This document shows, one piece after another, positions 36,303-43,715 of a stretch of DNA of 48,525 nt. The position numbers and the translations under genes were made by a program. Where the stretch lies: assembly GCA_018714625.1 (NCBI GenBank), contig DVNE01000037.1, forward strand, positions 1 through 48,525, read 5' to 3'. The DNA comes from Candidatus Coproplasma excrementigallinarum. Its GTDB lineage: Bacteria > Bacillota > Clostridia > Christensenellales > Borkfalkiaceae. Below the pieces are notes generated by a model. The model made no database searches. It worked only from the letters and a program-made list of their open reading frames with translations, and was not told the origin of the DNA. Position 1 is the first letter of the stretch. Every line of letters begins with the position of its first letter.

Positions 36303-37190
36303 TTATTTAATGTCTTTGATTTGCGATGTGAAAACGCCGCTCGCGCCGCAGGGAAGATATATACCCTCTTCGGTGGGCAGGCAGAGTTCGTATGCCTCAG
36401 TGTCGCCGCTGAAATTTTTTAAGGCGAGCTTTAAAATATTGCTTATTACCGTGGGCTGAAGACCTGTGGTATAGCTGTTTACAAGCACGAAGAGCGGGTC
36501 TTCGGCAAGCACGTCGGCACAGCTTACGACAAAGTCGAAAATGTCGTCCTCTATCTTCCACATCTCGCCGCCCGGGCCGCGCCCGTAACTGGGAGGGTCC
36601 ATTATTATGGCGTCGTAGCGGTTGCCGCGCCTTATCTCCTTTTTAATAAACTTGAAGCAGTCGTCTATTATATAGCGTATTCCGCTCTCTATCCCTGAAA
36701 GGCGGGCGTTGCGCCCCGCCCTCTCTACCATTCCCTTGGCCGCGTCCACGTGCGTGACGAGCGCGCCGCTCTTTGCGCACGCAACCGAAGCGCCGCCCGT
36801 GTAGGCAAAGAGATTGAGCACTTTTACCTGGCGTTCGGGATTTTTCTTAAGACGCCCCTCTATGAGCGAGCGCATCATATCCCAGTTGGCGGCCTGCTCG
36901 GGGAAAAGCCCCGTATGCTTGAAGCCCATGGGCTTTACTATGAAACTGAGGTCGCCGTAGGCTATGTTCCACTCCTCGGGCATAGGTCTGCGGTATTCCC
37001 AACCGCCGCCGCCCTTGCCGCTGCGGTGATAGACGGCGTTTATATCTTTATAGGCGTACAGGTCGCGCGAAGGGCGCCAGATGACCTGCGGGTCGGGTCG
37101 CAACAGAACAACGTCTCCCCAACGCTCCAGCTTCATGCCGTCGCCGGTAGCTATTATTGAATAATCCTTCCACCTGTCAGCAACTTTCAT
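36303..37190 (-). CDS. Class I SAM-dependent methyltransferase (RlmI/RlmK-like)
   Basis: A 295-residue Rossmann-fold methyltransferase of the rRNA cytosine C5 group. The SAM loop is VLNLFAYTGGASVACA (124-139), and the catalytic-site motif is MDPPSYG (197-203). It lacks the N-terminal PUA domain of RlmI. The N-terminal about 80 residues match a family of short forms, starting at MKVADRWKDY. ATG 37190 has no ribosome site and lies only seven bases after a TATAAT, so the mRNA may be leaderless. Downstream is the pseudouridine synthase. Confidence 0.8.
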   Translation of the reverse strand: MKVADRWKDYSIIATGDGMKLERWGDVVLLRPDPQVIWRPSRDLYAYKDINAVYHRSGKGGGGWEYRRPMPEEWNIAYGDLSFIVKPMGFKHTGLFPEQAANWDMMRSLIEGRLKKNPERQVKVLNLFAYTGGASVACAKSGALVTHVDAAKGMVERAGRNARLSGIESGIRYIIDDCFKFIKKEIRRGNRYDAIIMDPPSYGRGPGGEMWKIEDDIFDFVVSCADVLAEDPLFVLVNSYTTGLQPTVISNILKLALKNFSGDTEAYELCLPTEEGIYLPCGASGVFTSQIKDIK

Positions 37191-37197
37191 AGGCAGA

Positions 37198-37226
37198 ATT
37201 ATACATTGTTTTGCCGCAAAAGTAAA
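37198..37226 (-). promoter_or_regulatory. Promoter abutting the methyltransferase start
   Basis: TATAAT (37198-37203, minus) is preceded by TTTACT (37221-37226) at 17 nt. The predicted start of transcription is at or one base before the ATG. Confidence 0.6.
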
Positions 37227-37515
37227 GCAAAACGCCGCCCGCTCCCGCATTACCGCATATAAAAGTATTATAATAATATTGTAATAGCGGCTGTAACGGC
37301 GGCGCGGCCGAAAAACATTGCCATACAGCTGGCGCAGCCCTATGACGCCTGCTACGGCCTGACAATGCCGTCGGGGGTTTATCAGCATTCGCGGCAGCGG
37401 CTGCACTTTCGGGAGCTTGACTGCTTACGGTGCGGGCTGCACTTTCGGCAGACCGCACTTTTTGCAGGCCTATAGAACTTTCGGCGGGCTGATACAAAAG
37501 TTTACGCAAAAATAA
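37227..37515. other. Non-coding gap between the methyltransferase promoter and the phage cassette
   Basis: About 290 bp of GC-rich low-complexity DNA with a 12-bp repeat GCTGCACTTTCG (37397-37408 and 37437-37448). A frame across it has no recognisable product. Confidence 0.4.
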
Positions 37516-37542
37516 GGATTGCCCGGCAATGCCGGGCAATCC
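37516..37542 (-). terminator. Terminator of the phage head cassette
   Basis: The stem 37516-37527/37531-37542 is a perfect 12 bp (GGATTGCCCGGC), and the minus strand continues TTATTTTT. Confidence 0.8.
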
Positions 37543-37576
37543 GCACCAATTTTTCGGGCAATCCGCCCCCTTTGAA

Positions 37577-38074
37577 TTAAACATACTGTTCAAAGAGATT
37601 TTGCAGAGTATAGTAGTACTGGCCGAGATAGTTCTGCGCTGTTGTATCCGCCATAAACAGGTTGAGCCTTTCGGCCGCGTCGGGTATGGACATATAGTAG
37701 TTGCGCACTATCTGATAGCGGTCGAGATAGGACAGCGAATAGTCTACAATATATCCGGGCTCTTCGTCGCCGCCCCCGCTCGGTTTGTCGTCGTCCGCCG
37801 TGGGCACATTGAGCGAAAGGTTATACACAAGGTTGTCCTTTAAAATTTCAACCTGCTTTTCATACTCCGCGTCCAGCTCGGCGCACTTGTCGGTGTACAG
37901 ACTGGAGTTGAGCATACCTGCCGAAAGCACAATGTTATAAAAGGTCTGTTTGTCCCTTTCAAGCTCGCTTGTAAGCTCGTTCTTGTCCTGCTGGGCGGTG
38001 CGCAGCAACCTCATCTGCACGGTGGAGAGCGCCAGCAACTCCTCCTCGGTCATTTCTATGATATCAAACTCCAA
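37577..38074 (-). CDS. Phage cassette protein of unknown function, coiled-coil
   Basis: A 165-residue protein, last in the head cassette. Residues about 8-80 are charged and helical, probably coiled coil, and the C-terminus is rich in Tyr and Asn. The start is TTG (38072-38074) with AGGGGGTGA upstream. It occupies the place of the tail-needle gene in P22 (gp26), but no sequence similarity to gp26 can be claimed. It lies 4 bp after the gp10-like gene. Function unknown. Confidence 0.65.
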   Translation of the reverse strand: MEFDIIEMTEEELLALSTVQMRLLRTAQQDKNELTSELERDKQTFYNIVLSAGMLNSSLYTDKCAELDAEYEKQVEILKDNLVYNLSLNVPTADDDKPSGGGDEEPGYIVDYSLSYLDRYQIVRNYYMSIPDAAERLNLFMADTTAQNYLGQYYYTLQNLFEQYV

Positions 38075-38078
38075 TAAC

Positions 38079-39302
38079 TCACCCCCTCTTTAAGAATACG
38101 ACTTTTAAGTACTCGGGCAGCTCTGAACACTCCGCCTCGAAAGTGAAGCGTTCGCCCTGCAGATTTACCTCCGCACGGCCGTCTATAACATCGCACACTC
38201 TGACTTTTCCGTCCGTGCGCACGGTGATTTTTTGGCAATTACCCCCTACATATAGTCGTTTCAAATACTTTTTGCCCGCACTGCCGAGGTCGGTGAAGCC
38301 GCTTGCCCATACCCCGCCCGCAGCCTTAGGAACGAGCTCGTAAAGCCCGTCTGAAAAGAAGAAAACTCTGCCGCAGGCGCATATGCAGGACGCCTGTTTT
38401 TTAATGTAGCAGACCGCTCCGCTTTCGCCGTCTATGCAGGCTATGACGCCCTCGCCGTCCAGAGTGCCTGCGGCGTAGTAGGTGTTGCCGCACGCCGCGC
38501 CGCAGGTCGCCGTAAATCCGCGCAGCCCCTCCGCCGCAAACCGTTCGACAGAGGTGCCGCCATAGGCGTACAGCCCGGACTTTGTAAAGAAGAAAAGCTT
38601 GCCCGCGCATACTGCGGCCGTTCCGTCCGTTATCTCGTCGGTAGTGGTATCCGAGAGAGAGACGCGGAAGTCCTCGGCGTCGCCGTAGGCGCGTATTACC
38701 GTAAGCCCGAATTTGCGCACGGCAATCAGCCTCTCTTTAAATACGACTATCGTTAGCACTTCGCCGCGCTCGACATCCAGCCTTACATAACCTGCACCGT
38801 CCAGGCTCTCCGTCCAGTTGCGCGCCCTGCCCGGAACCGACCAGCGGACAACGCGGCCGTCGGCCGTATCGACGCCGAAGACGCGCGAATACATAACCGC
38901 GCCATACTTTACGGGAATGGTTGCCACCGGCGAAACGGAGGTTGCGTCTCCCTTGAACGCCTTGACGCCGTCGGTTACCATGGCGTAGTCCTCGCCGTCC
39001 TCGCACACTTCTATAAAGCAGGGCGAAGAAGAAAAGCCGACGGCGTACTCGAAGAAGTTGTTTACCGCGCGGGTAGAGCGGTAGAGCGTTCCGTCACTGA
39101 GAAGATAGAGGTTGCCGTTTTTTGTGAAGTATATGCCCTGCGCCGAGGCAGGTACATTAGCCTGGGTGAGGGCGACAGCTGAAAACGCGGGGCTTGCGCC
39201 GTCTGCGCCCGCAATACCGAAGAAAGTGCCGTCTGAAAGGTCCGCCTCCCACTCTTTGAAACTGTACTTAGGAAAATCAGTTTTGCGCAGAATGTAGTTC
39301 AT
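38079..39302 (-). CDS. Phage gp10-like tail-accessory/stabilisation protein (beta-rich)
   Basis: A 407-residue protein with many short beta-strand units and glycine turns, such as FTKNGNLYLLSDGTLY and FTKSGLYAYGG, which suggest a beta-propeller-like fold. By position after the gp4-like gene it corresponds to P22 gp10, a hub protein that plugs packaged DNA. It also has many cysteines in 270-310. ATG overlaps the upstream gene's TGA by 4 nt. The position-based assignment is inference; sequence similarity is not directly seen. Confidence 0.55.
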   Translation of the reverse strand: MNYILRKTDFPKYSFKEWEADLSDGTFFGIAGADGASPAFSAVALTQANVPASAQGIYFTKNGNLYLLSDGTLYRSTRAVNNFFEYAVGFSSSPCFIEVCEDGEDYAMVTDGVKAFKGDATSVSPVATIPVKYGAVMYSRVFGVDTADGRVVRWSVPGRARNWTESLDGAGYVRLDVERGEVLTIVVFKERLIAVRKFGLTVIRAYGDAEDFRVSLSDTTTDEITDGTAAVCAGKLFFFTKSGLYAYGGTSVERFAAEGLRGFTATCGAACGNTYYAAGTLDGEGVIACIDGESGAVCYIKKQASCICACGRVFFFSDGLYELVPKAAGGVWASGFTDLGSAGKKYLKRLYVGGNCQKITVRTDGKVRVCDVIDGRAEVNLQGERFTFEAECSELPEYLKVVFLKRG

Positions 39303-39859
39303 ACCCAGCCTCGCGCGGGGATTTGCCCGCCTTTAGTGATGGGGCGCAGCCTTGCAAGCTCCTGCGTGTATCTGCTCTCCCAGCATTCAGAGGCCTCGAT
39401 ATCGCCGCAGATTAAGGAGTACTCCGCCGCAACGCCATACGCCATCAGGCGCTCGCTCACGGGATAACCTGTATAATCCGAGGTGTGATTGAGCTGCTTT
39501 TTAAGCGGCAGATAGGTGTATTTTACAGTTATTGTTTTTGCATCCACCTCCATATATCTTGGTTTGAGCGTGTATTTTAACGCTTTCCCCTCTGAAGTTA
39601 CGCTGAGAATTTTTATGGGCGAGTGGGCAAACACACTGTAATATACAGTGCCTACCGATACGGGAAGCTCCTCCTCGTACTCGAGGGGGAAATACGCGCG
39701 CGCAAGTTCGTCTTCGACGGCGTTGTAACAGTGGACGAGCGCGCCCACTTCCCTCTTCAGATTTTCGTCTTCGGAATAGGAACCGTCGTCCACGGCGTCG
39801 GCCTCCTTATCCATGCCCAGATAGCGCATGGCGGAAACTATTATATCGGAAACAAACAT
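39299..39859 (-). CDS. Phage head-tail connector (gp4-like)
   Basis: A 186-residue protein with a helical N-terminus (DIIVSAMRYLGM, CYNAVEDELARAYFPL), as in head-completion and connector proteins that ring the portal, followed by beta-strands. By order it corresponds to P22 gp4, though the lysozyme-like activity of gp4 is not evident. AGGAGG lies 12 nt before ATG 39859, rather far. A 151-bp gap with a hairpin separates it from the coat gene. ATGA overlap joins it to the next gene. Confidence 0.65.
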   Translation of the reverse strand: MFVSDIIVSAMRYLGMDKEADAVDDGSYSEDENLKREVGALVHCYNAVEDELARAYFPLEYEEELPVSVGTVYYSVFAHSPIKILSVTSEGKALKYTLKPRYMEVDAKTITVKYTYLPLKKQLNHTSDYTGYPVSERLMAYGVAAEYSLICGDIEASECWESRYTQELARLRPITKGGQIPARGWV

Positions 39860-39891
39860 TTTATTTACCGTCCTCCTGAAAAAAACTTATA

Positions 39892-39919
39892 TCGGCGCGC
39901 GCCGCAGAGCGCGCGCCGA
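39892..39919 (-). terminator. Attenuator-like hairpin after the coat gene
   Basis: The stem 39892-39902/39909-39919 is 11 bp of GC, followed on the minus strand by TATAAG and seven T. It would reduce transcription into the two tail-accessory genes compared with coat. There is no terminator elsewhere inside the cassette. Confidence 0.6.
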
Positions 39920-40010
39920 AAGCAAATTGTTGCGCCTCATGATGCGCCGAAAACACATTACTTTTACATACAACGCGCCTTAAGCGCATCAGCGCACAGC
40001 GGAACTCAGA

Positions 40011-41153
40011 TTAAAAACCTGTTATTCTGCCCTGGGCGCACGGTCTTTTGCAGATAAGTTCGGCGTACTTTACAAGCGTTGCGCTGTAAGCCGCCTTGCC
40101 GGGAACCTGCTTTAAAATTTTGCCATCCTCGTCCTCGAGCCAGCTCCAGTCGCAGAGCTGAGCTATGCAGAAATCATCGGTATTTATAAGGAAGATTGCG
40201 TCTTCATTGCAGTACCTGTCCGCCACGACGGGTATGCCGTCGAACAGAATGGTGCTGTATCCGCCATTGAGCGTTGCCGTGTTCACCTGCATCCTGCCCG
40301 CGCTGAGAATTTCGGCAATCTTGCTCTTGTTCTTGTAGGAGCAGAGTATCATGTTGGGGCGACGGCCGAAATATTCCTCTATATAGTTTATTCCGTCCAT
40401 TATGGAAGTTTCCGTGAGCGAGGTGACGGAGAATTCAACAGGATTTAAAAAGCTCTCTTCGCTGCGGGTAAGGCCGTAGATGTCATCCGTGCTGAAGAGT
40501 GCAGCGAGACCGGTTATCTCGTTGCCGTAGGCGCCGTGCATGTATATCTTTTTACCTGCAAGCGTGCCCTCTATCTCCTGAGAGAGCGTTATTTTGCCGT
40601 TGCCGTAATCGACCGTTGCAACGGTGACACCCTCGCCGCCCTCGAGTATCAGTGAACCTGACCTTATATCCACCTTCATTCCCTCGAAGAAGCGGCCAAT
40701 CGTATCCACATACAGGCCGGTTGTATCCGTCTTGGATATGTTTCCGAGGAAACCGTTGCCATCGCCGAAGAGCATACGCGAAAAGTTGATTTTTGCGCTG
40801 GCTACAAGGCCCTCCATCTCGGCGTTGAGAAGGTCTACAAACGCTCCGCTCGAATCGGAAGAGGCACGCAGCGCCTTATCGGAAATTTCTATCGTGCCGT
40901 AGATGTTTTTTAGCGTAGATGTAAGATTTATATACCTGTTAGAACCTGCCGTGGGGAGGTCGCCGTCTTCGCTGCCCGCCATAACGCGGTTTATGTCGCC
41001 CCTGACGGCGGCAACCTTTACTTCCTTGCCGAAAACTTCGGCGCTGTTTTTATCTATCGCCGCATAGAAGGGCGAAACGGCGTTGAGCTGGGACGAAACG
41101 GCGTCCAGATAATAGGTCTTAAGAGCTTTGTCTGCATTTGCAACTGTTATCAA
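40011..41153 (-). CDS. Phage major coat protein (HK97-fold)
   Basis: A 380-residue coat-protein candidate. It opens MITVANADKALKTYYLDAV and has GDINRVMAGSEDGDLP, a loop-rich N-arm, and SYKNKSKIAEILSAGRMQ with FDGIPVVAD, as in many Clostridia phage coat proteins. It forms the procapsid shell with the scaffold. The start is TTG 41151-41153, seven bases after AGGAGG; no ATG is near. No protease gene is present in the cassette, in line with P22-type heads. It follows the scaffold gene after 22 bp. Confidence 0.8.
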   Translation of the reverse strand: MITVANADKALKTYYLDAVSSQLNAVSPFYAAIDKNSAEVFGKEVKVAAVRGDINRVMAGSEDGDLPTAGSNRYINLTSTLKNIYGTIEISDKALRASSDSSGAFVDLLNAEMEGLVASAKINFSRMLFGDGNGFLGNISKTDTTGLYVDTIGRFFEGMKVDIRSGSLILEGGEGVTVATVDYGNGKITLSQEIEGTLAGKKIYMHGAYGNEITGLAALFSTDDIYGLTRSEESFLNPVEFSVTSLTETSIMDGINYIEEYFGRRPNMILCSYKNKSKIAEILSAGRMQVNTATLNGGYSTILFDGIPVVADRYCNEDAIFLINTDDFCIAQLCDWSWLEDEDGKILKQVPGKAAYSATLVKYAELICKRPCAQGRITGF

Positions 41154-41175
41154 AATTGTTCCTCCTTAAAATAAA

Positions 41176-41616
41176 TCAGTTATTTTTTAAAAATTCTTTT
41201 GCCAGTCTGCCCGCCTCCTTTATGGTTGCAGGCTTGCCGGCAGGCGACGGGACGGAAATCCCGCCTGCGATTATGGGCACGCCCCTGCCGCTTGCCACTT
41301 CGCCGAGGTACTCGGCAATAATTTTGCCGCGCACTTTTTCGTCAGCTTTGGCAAGCTTGTACAGTTCTTCGCCCGAAGTTCGTTCGGGGGAGGGCGCTGC
41401 GCTGTCCGCGTCCGGCGAGCGCTCCGCCTTGTTCCTCCTCTCGAGTTCGGCCAGCCTCTGGCTGCGTCGGGTAAATTCAGCTTCCAGGCCGGCATATGCT
41501 TCCAAAAGGGCCTTTACGTCTTTGAACTTTCCAAGGTCTGCCGCAGCCTGTTTGCCGTTATCTTCCGCCTCCGCGGTATCTGCCGTGCCTTTGAGCTCAT
41601 TTTCAAGGTTATCCAT
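41176..41616 (-). CDS. Phage scaffold protein
   Basis: A 146-residue acidic protein. Residues about 28-65 (GKFKDVKALLEAYAGLEAEF, then RRSQRLAELERR) are a helical coiled coil that typifies scaffolds in this phage group. A disordered Ser/Pro-rich middle is followed by a short helical C-terminus (TIKEAGRLAKEFLKNN) that may bind the coat. It overlaps the portal stop by 8 nt. Scaffold proteins leave the shell during packaging. Confidence 0.78.
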   Translation of the reverse strand: MDNLENELKGTADTAEAEDNGKQAAADLGKFKDVKALLEAYAGLEAEFTRRSQRLAELERRNKAERSPDADSAAPSPERTSGEELYKLAKADEKVRGKIIAEYLGEVASGRGVPIIAGGISVPSPAGKPATIKEAGRLAKEFLKNN

Positions 41617-43459
41617 TTGCTTCCTCCTTTAATTTGTTTTTATGTTCTTTTATATGCGCACAGATGCGTTCCTTCACATCCTTGCGCGGCTTTACTGAAA
41701 GTATGTATGCCGTGTGCCGCCTTATGTGTACGGCGTCGTCGTCATACTCGTTGACTTCTGCGGGCATATTCTCCATAGTCCTGTTCTCCTCTTCGGCGCG
41801 CTCCTCCTGCAAGGTTTCAAGGTCGCTGCCCGCAAAACAGCCGTAACCTATGTAGGTCAGCACTCTGTTCTTTGTCTGCGCGCTCATTTTTCCGTCCTCG
41901 CCGAAAAGCAGTCCCTTATCCATCATTTCATATATGACGTTCCTGCGCTCTGCGGGGGTGAGGTTGAGGTCGCTGTCAGACTCCAGTATGACCTCGTCGC
42001 ACAGTACGTCCTCGCCGCGGAACACCGTAGTGCCTGCGCCGCCGCGCACCGCCCTGCCCGCGCCCGAAAACTGTCTGTAAAGACGGAGTATCTGCCTGCC
42101 CGCCTCCTTGAGCGCCGTCTTTATTGACTGGTAGCACACGTTCAGTCGGGCGTCGTCCTGCTCTATGAGCAGCTGAAGTCCCGTAGCCGAGGTCACCGAA
42201 GAGAATGTGTCGCCGTTCTGCGTAAGGTCGCCCGTACCCGAAATGCGTGCAAACTCGTCCTCAAGCGTCTCTTCCTCCCTCTCGAAGGCGTCGGGCAGAG
42301 TGCCTAAAGTGAGCATCTCGGGCGGTTTGCCGCCCTGGCGGTAGACTATTATCTTACCGGGACGCAACCCGTCCTCGGCGAGTTCGTCGGTATCGACCGA
42401 GCCCTCCTCCACGGCAACCGTGCCCATGGAAATTCTGTTGAGAAATTCGTGCTTGCGGTTACGCACCGCGTTGTATGCGCGCTGGACGGGTATCATTCTC
42501 TCGACCACCCCCGCGCCGAAAAAGCTCCCCGCGAGCGGCATGCAGGTCTGCCTTATGAAGGGGTAGGAGCGCGCGCCGTCCTTGCCGTTCATGTAGGGCA
42601 GAGGGCCGTCGAAGAGCAGCTTTCCGCCTGCAACAACGGTAAGTCTGCCCTCGGGCATGGTGTCAGTGGGGCGACAGTAGCGCTCTATGACCACCTCGTA
42701 CCCTCTGCGCAGGGCGCGCACGGGCGACTGTGCGATGTAGCCCGAGGACGAGCAGGGCGAAAGGGCAAACTCGTTTATGTCCCTGCCGGCAAGCTCCACG
42801 CCGTAGGCCGCGCGTATGTCCTGCACGGGTACGGCGCGTGCGTGAATTACCGAGGGCTGACCCTCGAACCCGTCCTCCGAGAGGGAATAGGGATAGATTT
42901 CAAAGGGCGGGACGGCGATTACGCGCACATCGCCCTCGTGTATCTCCCTGCCATCCTCGGTTACGCCTACAACCCCGCCCGCTTCGTTGTCCCACACAAC
43001 CTTGTAGAAGGCCGTGCCGCAGGTCTCCGACCACACTGTGGCCTGCGAGAGGGCGTCCTCCAGTCCGCAGTTCTCCCTTGCCGCACCAAGAAGAGCGGAA
43101 GAGAGCGAAGCCGCGCGCTTGTCCTGCTCGCTCGCGGTGACGGGGCGGACGGAGAGCGCGGGCCGTATGCGCGCAAGTTTTGCACACCTTAGTTCAACCG
43201 TGGGCGCAATGTGGTTGAATACCCTGCGCGGCTGCCAGCCGTACACCTTTTCCTCCTCCTCAACGTCGCCCGCGGCGTTTATGCCGCAGTACTGATTGCC
43301 GCTTACAAAGTTCATGCACAGTTCCCAGCTCCTCTCTGCCAGCCTGCGCTCCCTCTGCCTTGCGGCAAAGTCCTCCTCCACCTCGGCGACAAGCTTCTTT
43401 TCCGCCTCCTGCCGCTGCTTTAACGCCTTTTCGCTTCTGACGTCAGTTTTCTTTGCCAA
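41609..43459 (-). CDS. Phage portal protein (P22-like)
   Basis: A 616-residue portal subunit; twelve form the ring at one capsid vertex through which DNA enters. The motif FNHIAPTVELRCAKLARIRP (about residues 81-100) and RRGYEVVIERYCRP, then NAVRNRKHEFLNR and SSVTSATGLQLLIEQDD fit the P22-type portal family. It starts with a charged helix. It overlaps the 90-residue protein by 17 nt and the scaffold by 8 nt. Length is close to the 600-725 usual for this type. Confidence 0.85.
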   Translation of the reverse strand: MAKKTDVRSEKALKQRQEAEKKLVAEVEEDFAARQRERRLAERSWELCMNFVSGNQYCGINAAGDVEEEEKVYGWQPRRVFNHIAPTVELRCAKLARIRPALSVRPVTASEQDKRAASLSSALLGAARENCGLEDALSQATVWSETCGTAFYKVVWDNEAGGVVGVTEDGREIHEGDVRVIAVPPFEIYPYSLSEDGFEGQPSVIHARAVPVQDIRAAYGVELAGRDINEFALSPCSSSGYIAQSPVRALRRGYEVVIERYCRPTDTMPEGRLTVVAGGKLLFDGPLPYMNGKDGARSYPFIRQTCMPLAGSFFGAGVVERMIPVQRAYNAVRNRKHEFLNRISMGTVAVEEGSVDTDELAEDGLRPGKIIVYRQGGKPPEMLTLGTLPDAFEREEETLEDEFARISGTGDLTQNGDTFSSVTSATGLQLLIEQDDARLNVCYQSIKTALKEAGRQILRLYRQFSGAGRAVRGGAGTTVFRGEDVLCDEVILESDSDLNLTPAERRNVIYEMMDKGLLFGEDGKMSAQTKNRVLTYIGYGCFAGSDLETLQEERAEEENRTMENMPAEVNEYDDDAVHIRRHTAYILSVKPRKDVKERICAHIKEHKNKLKEEANG

Positions 43460-43715
43460 TGTTGTCCTCCTTTAAAAGTTCAATTAATTTTTTTCTGCGC
43501 TCTTCCAGCTCTTCGTCGCTCAGGTTTTCAACGCCCGTGTCGCCGTCGAGCAGCATTTTTACAGCCTTTATATCGGGCGGGACGTCCCGCCTTGTCACTT
43601 TGCGCTTTACAAGCCTGAGTTCCTCGCCGTCCACGGCGTATTCCTCCACGACCTCGCTCGTATCGAACCCAACCGCGCACTTCAAAAGCGCCTTTTTTAT
43701 GCCCTCATCGTTCAA
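43443..43715 (-). CDS. Small phage packaging-cassette protein
   Basis: A 90-residue acidic protein between the terminase and portal genes, overlapping both (11 and 17 nt). It contains LLKCAVGFDTSEVVEEYAVD and KRKVTRRDVPPDIKAVKMLL, then a charged helix. From memory, similar small proteins occur next to terminases in Clostridia phages and may take part in DNA recognition, but I cannot assign it as the small terminase. No helix-turn-helix is evident. Confidence 0.65.
   Translation of the reverse strand: MNDEGIKKALLKCAVGFDTSEVVEEYAVDGEELRLVKRKVTRRDVPPDIKAVKMLLDGDTGVENLSDEELEERRKKLIELLKEDNIGKEN

Noticed and set aside
37177-37593. 138-residue minus-strand frame between the cassette and the methyltransferase
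   Set aside because: Low-complexity Ala/Ser-rich sequence that crosses a terminator and a promoter.
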